Assembly: GCA_031292035.1 (NCBI GenBank) | Contig: JARLHX010000252.1 | Span: 1-64,000, forward strand | DNA: 64,000 nucleotides | Source: Negativicutes bacterium | Lineage (GTDB): Bacteria; Bacillota_C; Negativicutes; Sporomusales_B; JARLHX01 | Direction: 5' to 3' | Shown here: piece by piece, positions 42,059 to 50,745 of the stretch | Position numbering within the stretch: position 1 is the first letter of the stretch | How the letters are laid out: each line of letters starts with the position of its first letter | Position numbers and translations under genes: made by a program | The notes under the pieces: generated by a model | The model's input: the letters and a program-made list of their open reading frames with translations, nothing else | The model's database searches: none | What the model was told of the DNA's origin: nothing

Positions 42059-43237
42059 ATGAAAGCATTTTTGGCACGGCAGCCGATTTTCACCAGACAT
42101 ATGGGCGTTGTCGCCTATCAACTGTTATTCCGGTGTGATGGCAGCCTATGTGACGATCTGGCGGCCGCCTTTGGCGAAATCGGGCCGGAACGGCTGACCG
42201 GCAACAAGAAAGTGTTTGTGCCGTATGCTGCGGCCCTGATCGACGGTGAAATTTCCCGGCAACTGCCGCGGCAACTGATCGTGGTCGACATCAGCGGCGA
42301 GCTGCAGTCTGGCGGCGATATGACCGCGACCTGCCGGATTTTGCGGGAACTCGGTTACTCGATCATCGCCGATGCGGCGCTATTCGGACCAGCCTTTCAT
42401 TATGTCCGCGAATGGGTGAATATCATGAAAGTCGACTTTCATGCCGTTGCCGCCGATCAGAGGCAAGCTGCCGCCAAGGAAGCAGGAGCTGCCAACTGCG
42501 AGATCTGGGCCCAAAATGTGCATACCCGGAAAGACTTCGACGAGGCGGCCAATTTGGGGGCCAGCTATATCCAGGGTTACTTTTTCACTGAGCCGCAGCC
42601 GGTGGCCGGGAGTCAGCTCGCCACCACCAGAAGCCAGTATTTCCGGATACTGAGCGAACTGTCAGGGGCTGAAATCGATTATAACAGCCTAGAAACCATC
42701 ATCCAGCATGATGTGGGTTTTTCCTATAAGCTCTTAAAATTTGTAAATTCGGCGGCCTTTGGCTTCAAAGCGACCATTCATTCCATCAAACAAGCTCTGG
42801 TCCTGTTGGGTAAAAAGGAAGTGGTGGAATGGGTCTCCTCGCTGGCCATCCGCGAGGCCGGGGGCAATAAGCCGCAGGAAATAGCCGTCCTGTCGATCGC
42901 CAGAGGCAAAATGGGCGAGATGCTCGCCACCAGGACCGGGATGGGCGCGCGCTCCACTGATCTTTTTCTCATGGGGATCTTTTCCCTGATCGACTGCCTG
43001 CTTGACCGCCCATTGCTGGATGTCCTGGCAGAGCTGCCCATTTCCGGCGACGTGAAAGCAGCTCTGCTCGGTGAGGCCAATCCGCTCGGCGATGTTCTCG
43101 GACTCATTCTGGCTTATGAAAAAGGCGACTGGGAGCTGTTTTCCGAACTGGCGGCTAAGCTCCAGGTTCCGGAAGAAGCGGTGCCTGATCTCTATTTCAA
43201 TGCGATGCTGTGGGCTGGCAACCTGATTCACATTTAG
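42059..43237 (+). CDS. EAL-HDOD signalling protein (YuxH type), catalytically degenerate
   Basis: 392 residues: an EAL-like barrel (1 to about 195; KVDFHAVAADQ, SYIQGYFFTEPQP) followed by an HDOD domain (about 200-390; DVGFSYKLLKFVNSAAFG, SIKQALVLLGKKEVVEWV). The family's usual N-terminal AYELLFR, which holds the EAL glutamate, is AYQLLFR here (Q21), and other metal ligands are absent, so it should bind rather than cleave c-di-GMP. It follows the GGDEF/HD-GYP gene, which suggests a shared signalling role. GTGGAGGG precedes the ATG. Confidence 0.88.
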   Translation: MKAFLARQPIFTRHMGVVAYQLLFRCDGSLCDDLAAAFGEIGPERLTGNKKVFVPYAAALIDGEISRQLPRQLIVVDISGELQSGGDMTATCRILRELGYSIIADAALFGPAFHYVREWVNIMKVDFHAVAADQRQAAAKEAGAANCEIWAQNVHTRKDFDEAANLGASYIQGYFFTEPQPVAGSQLATTRSQYFRILSELSGAEIDYNSLETIIQHDVGFSYKLLKFVNSAAFGFKATIHSIKQALVLLGKKEVVEWVSSLAIREAGGNKPQEIAVLSIARGKMGEMLATRTGMGARSTDLFLMGIFSLIDCLLDRPLLDVLAELPISGDVKAALLGEANPLGDVLGLILAYEKGDWELFSELAAKLQVPEEAVPDLYFNAMLWAGNLIHI

Positions 43238-43253
43238 CCGCCAGAGTACGGTC

Positions 43254-43288
43254 AAAAAAAGCCCGGGGAGCTTCCCCGGGCTTTTTTA
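43254..43288. terminator. Rho-independent terminator
   Basis: AAAAAAGCCCGGGGA / TCCCCGGGCTTTTTT, a GC-rich stem flanked by A and T runs. Confidence 0.88.
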
Positions 43289-43405
43289 TGCCAGATCTTG
43301 GCTGGCTGACAGCCGTCCCTGCGGCAGGAGAAGGGTCCGGTCAGGCGGAATAATAGAAGTGAATACAGGATATATGCAGTACAAGATAAAGGAGGACCTT
43401 TCAGT

Positions 43406-44029
43406 ATGAAAAAAACAGCGATAAGGCTTGCCCTGGCAGCGATCATTTGCCTGACGACGGCGCTGCCGGTTTTTGCCGAGGCGCCTGCTCAGACGCTGGC
43501 CGGACTCAAGTCCTTTGCCATCGAGGGAGTCGGCACTGCCTCACTTTCCGGCAACATTGTCTTTGCCAGCGCGGTGGGCACCGAGACTATGAAAAACATG
43601 GAAACCCAGTATGATCTGACCGCCACTGCTGACGGCAATTCACATTATGCCCGGCTGCTGGTTTATAAAGACGGCCGCGATATGGGGCCGGCCCTGGCCC
43701 TGGTGGATTTGGTGGAGTTCAAGCCAGAGCTGGTGGCCCTAATGTCCAGCACCGGCCAGAAACTGCTGACCAGAAAAATGGAAGAAAACGGCGCCAAGTT
43801 GTTAGAATGGCTGCCGCCCAGCAAGATATCGGTCCAAAAACACAATGGGGTACAGTTTGGCTCGCGCTTTATTCTCGCCGAAAAATTTCCGATCCCGATG
43901 TACGCCACTGTCGCCGTCTACCCCGGAGATGGCAAGCTAACCGGGATCGCCCTGATGTGTCCTGACAGCGACCGGACATATTGGCAGCCGGTGTTTACCC
44001 AACTGATCACTAGTCTTGTGGCCAACTGA
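43406..44029 (+). CDS. Exported protein of unknown function (207 aa)
   Basis: AAAGGAGG before the ATG; signal peptide MKKTAIRLALAAIICLTTAL with cleavage near VFAEAP (about residue 24). The mature domain is mixed alpha/beta (FAIEGVGTASLSGNIVFAS, GSRFILAEKFPIPMYATV) with no known motif; a single Cys occurs near the C-terminus. Similar secreted proteins occur in Negativicutes, but I cannot name a family. A terminator follows. Confidence 0.6.
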   Translation: MKKTAIRLALAAIICLTTALPVFAEAPAQTLAGLKSFAIEGVGTASLSGNIVFASAVGTETMKNMETQYDLTATADGNSHYARLLVYKDGRDMGPALALVDLVEFKPELVALMSSTGQKLLTRKMEENGAKLLEWLPPSKISVQKHNGVQFGSRFILAEKFPIPMYATVAVYPGDGKLTGIALMCPDSDRTYWQPVFTQLITSLVAN

Positions 44030-44054
44030 AGAAAAGATTAAGATTTGGTTAAAA

Positions 44055-44082
44055 TAGGGCTGCATTGCTGCGGCCCTTTTTG
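44055..44082 (+). terminator. Rho-independent terminator
   Basis: GGGCTGCA / TGCGGCCC stem with loop TTGC and a TTTTTG tail. Confidence 0.75.
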
Positions 44083-44220
44083 CTGCAGCGGTGCTGGAAT
44101 GGGCGCGCCAAGGGGGCGAATCTTGCCGTTGACTGCAAAAAAAGGAGAAAATCCATATCGCGACAGGCAGGACTTGGCGCATGGAGGGAGAACATGCATA
44201 GAAAAGAAAGGGGAGACCAT

Positions 44221-45228
44221 ATGGACAAGATTCGTTTAGGCAGAACCAATCTAAATGTAACGCGCATCAGTTTCGGCGCCCTGCCGATTCAGCGCTGCAC
44301 TATGGAGGAAGCCGGGCCGGTACTCAACGCCGCCCTGGACGCCGGCATCAACTTTGTCGACACCGCCCGGGCCTACACTGACAGCGAGGTTAAAATCGGT
44401 GAGCACATTTCCTCCCGGCGAGGCGAGTACTATCTGGCGACCAAGAGTTTTGGCCGGGATAAGGCTACCATGGCCAAAGACATCGACATCAGTCTGGCCA
44501 ATATGCGCACCGACCATATCGATTTGTACCAGATCCACAATCTGCAGCGGCGCGAGGATTTTGAGACTGTCATGGCTCCCGGCGGGGCATTGGAAGCCCT
44601 CAAAGAAGCCCAGGCCGCCGGCAAGATCCGCCATATCGGCGTGACCGGCCACAGCATTCCGCTGGTAACCGAAGCCGCCAGAACAGGCGAGTTCAGCACC
44701 GTGCAGGTGCCTTTCAATTTTATTGAGACCAAGGCGCTGGAGGAACTCATTCCGCTGGCCAAGAGCATGGATATCGGCGTAATCGCCATGAAACCTCTGG
44801 GCGGCGGCCAGGTCAAAAGCTATAGCCTGGCGCTGAAATATCTCTATGAGCAGGGGGACACGGTGGCCATACCCGGCATGGACGAGATCGCCCACATCAA
44901 CGAGAATTTGGCAGTAACGAAAAACTTTACCCCCCTCACAGCCGCCGAAAAACAAATCCTGGCTGACGAGGCCAAAGAGCTGGGCAACAGCTTTTGCCGC
45001 CGCTGCGGCTACTGCAAACCCTGTACGGTGGGCATCGATATCCCTACTGTTTTCATCTGGTATTTGCAGTATACCCGCTATGGACTCAAAGGGCCGATGG
45101 GCAGCCGTTATAACGGCCTCAAGGTCAAGGCGTCCGACTGTACCCAGTGCGGCGTCTGCGAAAAACGCTGTCCGTATGACCTGCCGATCCGGGAGCGGAT
45201 GAAGACCATCGCCGCCGAAATGGGCTAA
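44221..45228 (+). CDS. Aldo/keto reductase with C-terminal iron-sulfur cysteines
   Basis: 335 residues. Residues 1 to about 250 are an AKR barrel (DAGINFVDTARAYTDSE with catalytic Asp/Tyr, LATKSFGRDK with Lys, DLYQIHNLQ with His). The last roughly 80 residues carry two Cys sets, CRRCGYCKPC and CTQCGVCEKRCPYDLPI, as in ferredoxins, so this subgroup binds Fe-S clusters. The ATG at 44221 (AAAGGGGAG before it) is used; an in-frame ATG at 44194, also with GGAGGGAG, would add nine residues. Substrate unknown. Single gene ended by a terminator. Confidence 0.9.
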   Translation: MDKIRLGRTNLNVTRISFGALPIQRCTMEEAGPVLNAALDAGINFVDTARAYTDSEVKIGEHISSRRGEYYLATKSFGRDKATMAKDIDISLANMRTDHIDLYQIHNLQRREDFETVMAPGGALEALKEAQAAGKIRHIGVTGHSIPLVTEAARTGEFSTVQVPFNFIETKALEELIPLAKSMDIGVIAMKPLGGGQVKSYSLALKYLYEQGDTVAIPGMDEIAHINENLAVTKNFTPLTAAEKQILADEAKELGNSFCRRCGYCKPCTVGIDIPTVFIWYLQYTRYGLKGPMGSRYNGLKVKASDCTQCGVCEKRCPYDLPIRERMKTIAAEMG

Positions 45229-45249
45229 AATTTGCACTGAAATAGTTTG

Positions 45250-45287
45250 GAGAGTGACCGGCGTTATTTGCCGGTCACTCTTTATTT
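45250..45287 (+). terminator. Rho-independent terminator
   Basis: AGAGTGACCGGC / GCCGGTCACTCT stem with loop GTTATTT and a T-rich tail. Confidence 0.85.
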
Positions 45288-45397
45288 GCGACCGAAGGAA
45301 TGTTGGCGGGAGTTTTGTAAAAAAAGGAATTAGCCCTTGTTTACAGAATAATACATAAAAGTGAGTTATTTTACAAACGGTCTAGGAGGAGTCGCAC

Positions 45398-47347
45398 TTG
45401 AAGAAACGGTTGATCGTCATTTTGCTTTGTGTTAGCTGCATTCCGCTTCTGTTTGCATCCCTCGTCTCCTACAAGATGTTCGAAACCAAGCTGATCGCCG
45501 ACTATAGCGAGACCAGCCTTGCCAAAGCGCAAGCCGTCCAGCAGGATGTCCGCAATCTGATGGACCGCAATTTGGACGCTGTGCGGCTATTGGCGCAATA
45601 TCCGGCTGTGGTCAGTCTGGACGCGGTCGCCATCAAACCGATCCTGATGCGAGCCGCAAAGCTCTATCCCGACATTAACTTTATTATCGACGACCTGAGC
45701 GGCCAGCAATTGGTACGCGACGACAATACCCAGCTGATCAATATCGGCGACCGGCCCTATTTTAAAAAAGCGGTGGCCGGGCAGGACAATATATCGGAAG
45801 TTGTCATCAGCCGGACCACCAATCTCCCCACGACCATCGTGGCTGTTCCCATTCGTGATGACGCGGGAACCATTCGCGGGGTGGCCCAGGGTCCGCTGAT
45901 TCTCAACAAGCTGGACGGTTTTGTGAAGGAACGTTCGGTCAACGGCAGTACGGTATTTATTCTCGATCACACCGGCAAGATCATCGCCCACCCCGAATCC
46001 AACCTGAAGGCCGAAGAGCGTGATTTGAGCAAACTGGCCTATGTCCAGCAGGGGCTGGGCGGACAAAACGGCACCGTCGAGGCGACCGGCCGCAGTGGGC
46101 AGAAGGTGCTGATCAATTATGTGTATGACAAGGCGACCGGCTGGCTGACCTGCACGGAAACCCCCTATGATATCGTGCTGGCCCAGTCGCGGCGCATCAT
46201 GTACCAAATGTTCGGCCTGCTGGCAGTGACGATGCTGCTGGTCGGCGCCGCCGGGTTCTTCCTGGCCGGCCGGATCGTCAACCCGATCGTGGTATTGGTC
46301 AACCGGTTTAAAGAAGTGGCTGGCGGCAACCTGGCGGTGGCCGAGGTAGAGGTGGCGTCCCGGGATGAAATCGGCCAATTGGGGGCGGCATTTAACGCCA
46401 TGCTCACCAATCTTCGGAGCATTGTCCGTCAGGTGGCCCACTCCGCCGAGCAAGTAGCCGCCTCCAGCGAGGAGCTTACCGCCAGCGCCAGCGAATCGGC
46501 GCAGTCGACCAACCAGGTGGCTGCCACCATTACCGAGATCGCTACAGGCACTGAGAAACAGGCGAGCTCGGCTGCCAACATCGCGGCGGTGGCGGGACAA
46601 ATATCGGCCAATACCCAGCAAATTTCCCGGACAGCCGAAGATGTGTCGAAAATCGCCAGAAGTACGTCTGCCGAAGCCGATCAGGGCCGGCAGGCGGTCG
46701 GGCAACTGGTTGACCAGATGAAGAAAATCGGCGAAGGCTCCCAGGCCGTGCAGGCATCAATCGCCGAGCTGGCCAAAGGCTCTCACGAGATCAGCGAAAT
46801 CATCAGCCTGATTTCCACCATTGCCGGCCAGACCAACCTGCTGGCCCTCAATGCCGCCATCGAGGCCGCCCGGGCTGGCGAAGCCGGTTGGGGATTTGCC
46901 GTGGTCGCCGAGGAAGTCCGTAAACTGGCAGAGGAGTCCAACAAGGCCGCCCAGCAGATCGGGGCACTCATTCAAAAAAATCAGACCAACATGGATCATG
47001 CGGTGTCTGCCACCCAGGCCGGCACTGAGGGGGTCGGGGCCGGGGTCGCGGTTGTCGATGCCGCCGGTAACACCTTCAACAAAATTATTGAAGCGATCAT
47101 TACCCTGTCGGAACAGGTCAAAGGCATATCTGAGTCGATCAATCAGGTCGCCAGCGGGAGTAATACCCTGGTGGCCTCGATCCGGGAAATCGACGCGGTG
47201 AGCAAGCATAACGCGTCCGAAGCGCAGACAGCGTCAGCCGCTACTGAGGAGCAATCGGCGTCGATGCAGGAAATCGCCTCCTCCAGCCAGAGTCTTGCCA
47301 GATTGGCAGGGGATTTGCAGGCCGCGGTAGCCAAATTCCGGGTATAA
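45398..47347 (+). CDS. Methyl-accepting chemotaxis protein, dCache type
   Basis: 649 residues from a TTG preceded by TAGGAGGAG. Membrane helix 5-25, periplasmic double Cache sensor (about 35-265; [46 protein letters not shown]), second helix about 268-290, HAMP (291-345), and a methyl-accepting domain with hairpin tip [20 protein letters not shown] at about 475-495. Cache receptors of this type commonly bind amino or organic acids. No che genes nearby. Confidence 0.93.
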   Translation: MKKRLIVILLCVSCIPLLFASLVSYKMFETKLIADYSETSLAKAQAVQQDVRNLMDRNLDAVRLLAQYPAVVSLDAVAIKPILMRAAKLYPDINFIIDDLSGQQLVRDDNTQLINIGDRPYFKKAVAGQDNISEVVISRTTNLPTTIVAVPIRDDAGTIRGVAQGPLILNKLDGFVKERSVNGSTVFILDHTGKIIAHPESNLKAEERDLSKLAYVQQGLGGQNGTVEATGRSGQKVLINYVYDKATGWLTCTETPYDIVLAQSRRIMYQMFGLLAVTMLLVGAAGFFLAGRIVNPIVVLVNRFKEVAGGNLAVAEVEVASRDEIGQLGAAFNAMLTNLRSIVRQVAHSAEQVAASSEELTASASESAQSTNQVAATITEIATGTEKQASSAANIAAVAGQISANTQQISRTAEDVSKIARSTSAEADQGRQAVGQLVDQMKKIGEGSQAVQASIAELAKGSHEISEIISLISTIAGQTNLLALNAAIEAARAGEAGWGFAVVAEEVRKLAEESNKAAQQIGALIQKNQTNMDHAVSATQAGTEGVGAGVAVVDAAGNTFNKIIEAIITLSEQVKGISESINQVASGSNTLVASIREIDAVSKHNASEAQTASAATEEQSASMQEIASSSQSLARLAGDLQAAVAKFRV

Positions 47348-47362
47348 CAGCAGGCTGGCGAT

Positions 47363-47520
47363 AAAGGCCCATCTGCGGCGTGCCCGCAAGGGCAGGCCGC
47401 ATTTCTAAGCGCTAAAGCGCGAGAACTGCGCACTCACAACTACGTTTGCTTGCTTGCGTACGTCTAGTACGCGGCGCAGCGCAAGCCTCGCCGTTCCTGG
47501 CATCTGGACCTTTCTCTCCA
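47363..47520. repeat. Interspersed intergenic repeat, copy 1
   Basis: Shares with 63156-63324 a core including CATTTCTAAGCGCTAAAGCG, AGAACTGCGCACTCACA, CGTTTGCTTGCT and GCGCAAGCCTCGC, in the same order and spacing. The termini have diverged (AAAGGCC..., ...GGACCTTT). It lies between the chemoreceptor and BKACE genes. Confidence 0.8.
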
Positions 47521-47570
47521 GCCTTGGATTCCTTCTATGGAAAATGATGCTAGACATTATTTACACTCTG

Positions 47571-47600
47571 AGACCGGTGAATATCATCGGTCTTTTGTTT
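47571..47600 (+). terminator. Terminator-like hairpin
   Basis: AGACCG / CGGTCT with an 11-base loop followed by TTTTGTTTT. Confidence 0.6.
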
Positions 47601-47741
47601 TGCAGTCTTGATAGCAACTCGCCGTATTTTTTTCGCATCAGCGGTGATAAGGGTGGAGGAATTTGGCTGCCCAGGGGGAAGATATCCAAAAAGAGGATTT
47701 CGCCGTGCCGGGTAGGCCGGCGGACAAAGGAGGTCTTTTTT

Positions 47742-48668
47742 ATGGCTAAACTTATTGTTACAGCGGCGATCACCGGCGCCATCCACGTTCCCAGCCTGTC
47801 GCCCTATCTGCCTTTCACGCCTGATCAAATCGCCGATGATGCGATCAAGGCCAGCGCTGCCGGAGCGGCGGTGGTCCACATCCACGCCCGTGATCCGGAG
47901 AATGGCAAACCAAGCAGCGATTTCAACCTGTATCGGCAGATCACCGCAAAAATTAAGGCAAACTGCGACGCAGCGGTTTGCATCACCACCGGTGGCGGCC
48001 TGGGGATGGCGATGGAAGAACGGGTTCGCCCGATCACCATGCTCCAGCCTGAGCTGGCATCCCTCAACGCCGGGTCGATCAACTTCGCCATCTACCCGCT
48101 GGCCGCCAAGCTGCGCGAGCCGCGCTTCGACTGGGAAATACCCTACCTGGAAGGCACCGAGGATCTGGTTTTCTCCAACACCTTCCGCACCCTGAAATAC
48201 TACGCCAAGGCCATGTATGACGCCGGCACACAGCCCGAGCTCGAAGTCTACGACGCCGGCATGATCAACAACATTAAACATCTCATCGACCTGGGGGCGC
48301 TGCGCACCCCGGTCTATATCCAGTTCGTCCTCGGTATTCTGGGCGGCATCCCGGCCAGTCCCGAGAATCTTGTCTTCCTGGTGGAAACCGCCCGCCGCCA
48401 GCTCGGCGAGGGCAACTTCACCTGGTCGGTCTGCGCCGCCGGCAGGGCCCAGCTGCCGCTGATGGCGGTGGCCATGGCTATGGGCGGCAATACCCGGGTC
48501 GGGCTGGAAGACAGTCTGTACACCGGCCCCGGCCAACTGGCCAAGAGCAGCGCCGAACAGGTCACCAAAGTGGTCAACATCGCCAGAGAACTCAGTATCC
48601 CCATCGCCACCCCGGACGAAGCCCGGGCTATCCTGGGTCTTAAAGGCAAGGACAAGGTTGGCTTCTAA
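47742..48668 (+). CDS. Beta-keto acid cleavage enzyme (BKACE, DUF849)
   Basis: 308 residues, AAGGAGG before the ATG. TIM-barrel zinc enzyme: the N-terminal KLIVTAAITGAIHVPSLSP, the zinc HxH in VVHIHARDPENGKPS, and late VCAAGRAQLPL and GNTRVGLEDSLY are family signatures. The prototype (Kce) condenses a beta-keto acid with acetyl-CoA to give acetoacetate and a shorter acyl-CoA; different subgroups use different keto acids. It is alone between terminators, so the pathway is not given by neighbours. The AtoE-type carboxylate transporter and CoA enzymes elsewhere in the window could be partners, but that is speculation. Confidence 0.88.
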   Translation: MAKLIVTAAITGAIHVPSLSPYLPFTPDQIADDAIKASAAGAAVVHIHARDPENGKPSSDFNLYRQITAKIKANCDAAVCITTGGGLGMAMEERVRPITMLQPELASLNAGSINFAIYPLAAKLREPRFDWEIPYLEGTEDLVFSNTFRTLKYYAKAMYDAGTQPELEVYDAGMINNIKHLIDLGALRTPVYIQFVLGILGGIPASPENLVFLVETARRQLGEGNFTWSVCAAGRAQLPLMAVAMAMGGNTRVGLEDSLYTGPGQLAKSSAEQVTKVVNIARELSIPIATPDEARAILGLKGKDKVGF

Positions 48669-48681
48669 CTAAAGAAGAATA

Positions 48682-48720
48682 GCAAAAAGAGGCCTGCACT
48701 CGATGCAGGCCGCTTTTTGC
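48682..48720 (+). terminator. Rho-independent terminator
   Basis: GCAAAAAGAGGCCTGCA / TGCAGGCCGCTTTTTGC stem with a five-base loop. Confidence 0.85.
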
Positions 48721-48782
48721 TGTATTGAGTCAGGGGGCTGGTGCGCTTACCCTGGCAGCCGCATAGGATAAAGCAGGGAGTA

Positions 48783-48808
48783 AACCGGGACCGTCTCCCG
48801 GTTTTTTC
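48783..48808 (+). terminator. Rho-independent terminator
   Basis: AACCGGGA / TCCCGGTT stem and T run, 40 bases before the DUF192 gene; it may act as an attenuator for that gene. Confidence 0.65.
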
Positions 48809-48849
48809 GCTTGCCAAGGAGCGAAATCAACAGCAAGGAGAATGACGCG

Positions 48850-49200
48850 ATGCGGTATGTGACCATCATCAACCGCGACCAGGACCTGATTCTGGCCAAC
48901 TATGTCCAGCTGGCGGAGACAGTGCCTGAACGATTGCAGGGACTTTTGGGCACCGATTTCCTGCCTAAAGGATATGGCCTCTTGCTCAGGCCGTGCTACG
49001 GCATTCACACTTATGGAATGCGCTATGCGATTGATGTCATTTTTATTGATGATGTCTTCGATGTCATAAAAATCGTCGCCGCTTTGCCGCCGCAGCATAC
49101 GGCCCGCTGCTCGGGAAGCGCAATGGTGTTGGAGCTGCCGGCAGGAACGGCCCAGGCCACCGGCACCAGGGTGGGGCACCGGCTGCAGGAAGTCAAATAA
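48850..49200 (+). CDS. DUF192 family protein (116 aa)
   Basis: The phrases RLQGLLGTDFLPKGYGLLL, RPCYGIHTYGMRYAIDVIF and VLELPAGTAQATG match DUF192, small beta-barrel proteins of unknown function. Many relatives are exported; this one has no signal peptide. ATG after CAAGGAGAATGACGCG. Confidence 0.82.
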   Translation: MRYVTIINRDQDLILANYVQLAETVPERLQGLLGTDFLPKGYGLLLRPCYGIHTYGMRYAIDVIFIDDVFDVIKIVAALPPQHTARCSGSAMVLELPAGTAQATGTRVGHRLQEVK

Positions 49201-49269
49201 CGACGAACAGCAACATAATCGCAAGGTTTGACATAAGATATAGTAAGTACTGTTGAAGGAGGTAGCTTT

Positions 49270-49572
49270 ATGAATGATGAAAATAAGCGGCAGCCCCAGC
49301 AACAGCAAGGGTCCTGCCAGACCATGGGGCCGACCAATGCCACGCTAGGAGCCTCGACGGCGCCGGCGAACTATGGCCAGGGAAACTATGCCCCTGTTGC
49401 CACCGCCCCTGCGGCCTACGCTCCGGCCTATGGCCCGGCTGCATACGCCCCGGTAGCCCCGCTTGCCGCCATGCCGTATTATTATCCCACCCCGTATCCC
49501 TATCCGATTCCCTATCCATATCCTTACCCCTATCCGTATCATCATCATCACTGCCACCACTGGTGGTGGTAA
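49270..49572 (+). CDS. Low-complexity Pro/Tyr/Ala protein ending in His and Trp clusters (100 aa)
   Basis: GAAGGAGG before the ATG and a terminator directly after the stop support expression. The N-terminus is Gln/Asn-rich (KRQPQQQQGSCQ), the middle Ala/Pro/Tyr-rich (YAPAYGPAAYAP), then a PYP repeat (PYPYPIPYPYPYPYPY) leads to HHHHCHH and the final three residues are Trp. No helix or globular domain is expected. Composition resembles spore-coat or adhesive Tyr/Pro-rich proteins, and the His/Cys tail should bind metal. There is no signal peptide, so it would stay in the cell, as coat proteins do. Function unknown. Confidence 0.7.
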   Translation: MNDENKRQPQQQQGSCQTMGPTNATLGASTAPANYGQGNYAPVATAPAAYAPAYGPAAYAPVAPLAAMPYYYPTPYPYPIPYPYPYPYPYHHHHCHHWWW

Positions 49573-49603
49573 AAAAACCCGGGCGTATGCCCGGGTTTTT
49601 TCA
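49571..49603. terminator. Bidirectional terminator
   Basis: AAAAAACCCGGGC / GCCCGGGTTTTTT stem, between convergent genes. Confidence 0.88.
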
Positions 49604-49612
49604 GGTTAAATC

Positions 49613-50602
49613 CTATTTTTTCAACCCAGTGCCGGTGAGCGGCACAACAATTTTTTGGCCGGGCGCAGCGCCGTTTTTGAAATACTCCAGGGCGCCGGCG
49701 ACGGCAGCGCCGGAGGTGGCTTCGATGTAGAGGCCCATTTCGCCGAGTAGCTCCTGGGCGCGGAGGACGCTGGCGTCATCGACGGCAAGGAAGGTGCCGC
49801 CCGATTCTCTGACTGCGGCCACCATTTCCGCCAGGCGTTTGGGCTGGCCGACGGCGATGCCTTCGGCGGCGGTGGGGCTGACTTCTCCAGGAGTGAGGCC
49901 GTGGAAGGCAGCATAGACCGGGGCGCAGCTGGCGCTTTGGACGGCGATGATCTGCGGCAGTTGGCCGATTTCCTTGAAGCCGATGTAGATACCGAGCAGC
50001 ATGGTGCCGTTGCCGGCCGGGACGACGATGGTGTCAGGGACGCCGATTTCGGCGTAGATTTCGTAGGCCAGCGATTTGGTGCCCTCGAAAAAGAGGGGGT
50101 TGTAGACATGGGAGGCGTAGTAGGTGGACTCGGCGGCCTGGAGGATGGCCCGGGCGGTGGCGTCGCGGCTGCCAGGCACCTTGACTACGCTTGCCTTGTA
50201 GGCGTTGATCTGCTTGATTTTGCCTTGTGAGGTGGCCTCAGGCAGGTAGATGTGGCATTTGATCCCGGCAGCGGCACAGTAGCCGGCGATGGCCGCACCG
50301 GCATTGCCGGAAGAGTCCTCCACCACCTCGGTGATGCCCGCATCTTTCAGGGCGTTGATCAGGGCATAAGCGCCGCGATCTTTGAAGGAGCCGGTGGGGC
50401 TGAGATAATCGGCTTTTAAGAGAAGGTCGATACCGTCGAGCCGCCGCGCCAATAGCGGCGTTTTGACCTCGCCCAGCGACACGCTGTCGCCGATGGTCTC
50501 GTCTTTGTCCCGGTGCAGCTTGAACAGCCCGCCGCACTCGCATTCATAGGCCAGGCCGCCCACCGGATATTGTTTGTTGCATGTTGCGCAATAAAAATGC
50601 AT
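49613..50602 (-). CDS. thrC: Threonine synthase-like PLP enzyme
   Basis: 329 residues. N-terminal zinc ribbon (CATC...CECGG, residues 5-25), PLP lysine in SPTGSFKDRGA, Asn-loop EDSSGNAGAAIAGY, phosphate loop PAGNGTMLLG, and C-terminal VPLTGTGLKK, all typical of threonine synthase, which converts O-phosphohomoserine to threonine. It is somewhat shorter than usual, and related enzymes such as cysteate synthase share this layout, so the symbol is probable rather than certain. ATG after GAGGTGGTG; an upstream extension to 50746 lacks a site. Divergent from an asparaginase gene 144 bases away. Confidence 0.8.
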   Translation of the reverse strand: MHFYCATCNKQYPVGGLAYECECGGLFKLHRDKDETIGDSVSLGEVKTPLLARRLDGIDLLLKADYLSPTGSFKDRGAYALINALKDAGITEVVEDSSGNAGAAIAGYCAAAGIKCHIYLPEATSQGKIKQINAYKASVVKVPGSRDATARAILQAAESTYYASHVYNPLFFEGTKSLAYEIYAEIGVPDTIVVPAGNGTMLLGIYIGFKEIGQLPQIIAVQSASCAPVYAAFHGLTPGEVSPTAAEGIAVGQPKRLAEMVAAVRESGGTFLAVDDASVLRAQELLGEMGLYIEATSGAAVAGALEYFKNGAAPGQKIVVPLTGTGLKK

Positions 50603-50745
50603 CAGATACACCACCTCAAGTTTTTCCGCAGGGTTTGTCTTAGCTAATAGTACCAAATATCGCGGCCGATAAAAACCCCTGTGGAGGAGATTTGGCGGCG
50701 GTGGGCAAATTAGTAAGGAAAAAGCACCAGGGAAGGATGAAGTCA

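Larger units (their letters stand above)
47348..47741. other. 394-base intergenic stretch
   Basis: Contains one copy of the interspersed repeat (47363-47520) and a terminator-like hairpin (47571-47600). The remainder before the BKACE gene shows nothing assignable. Confidence 0.6.
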
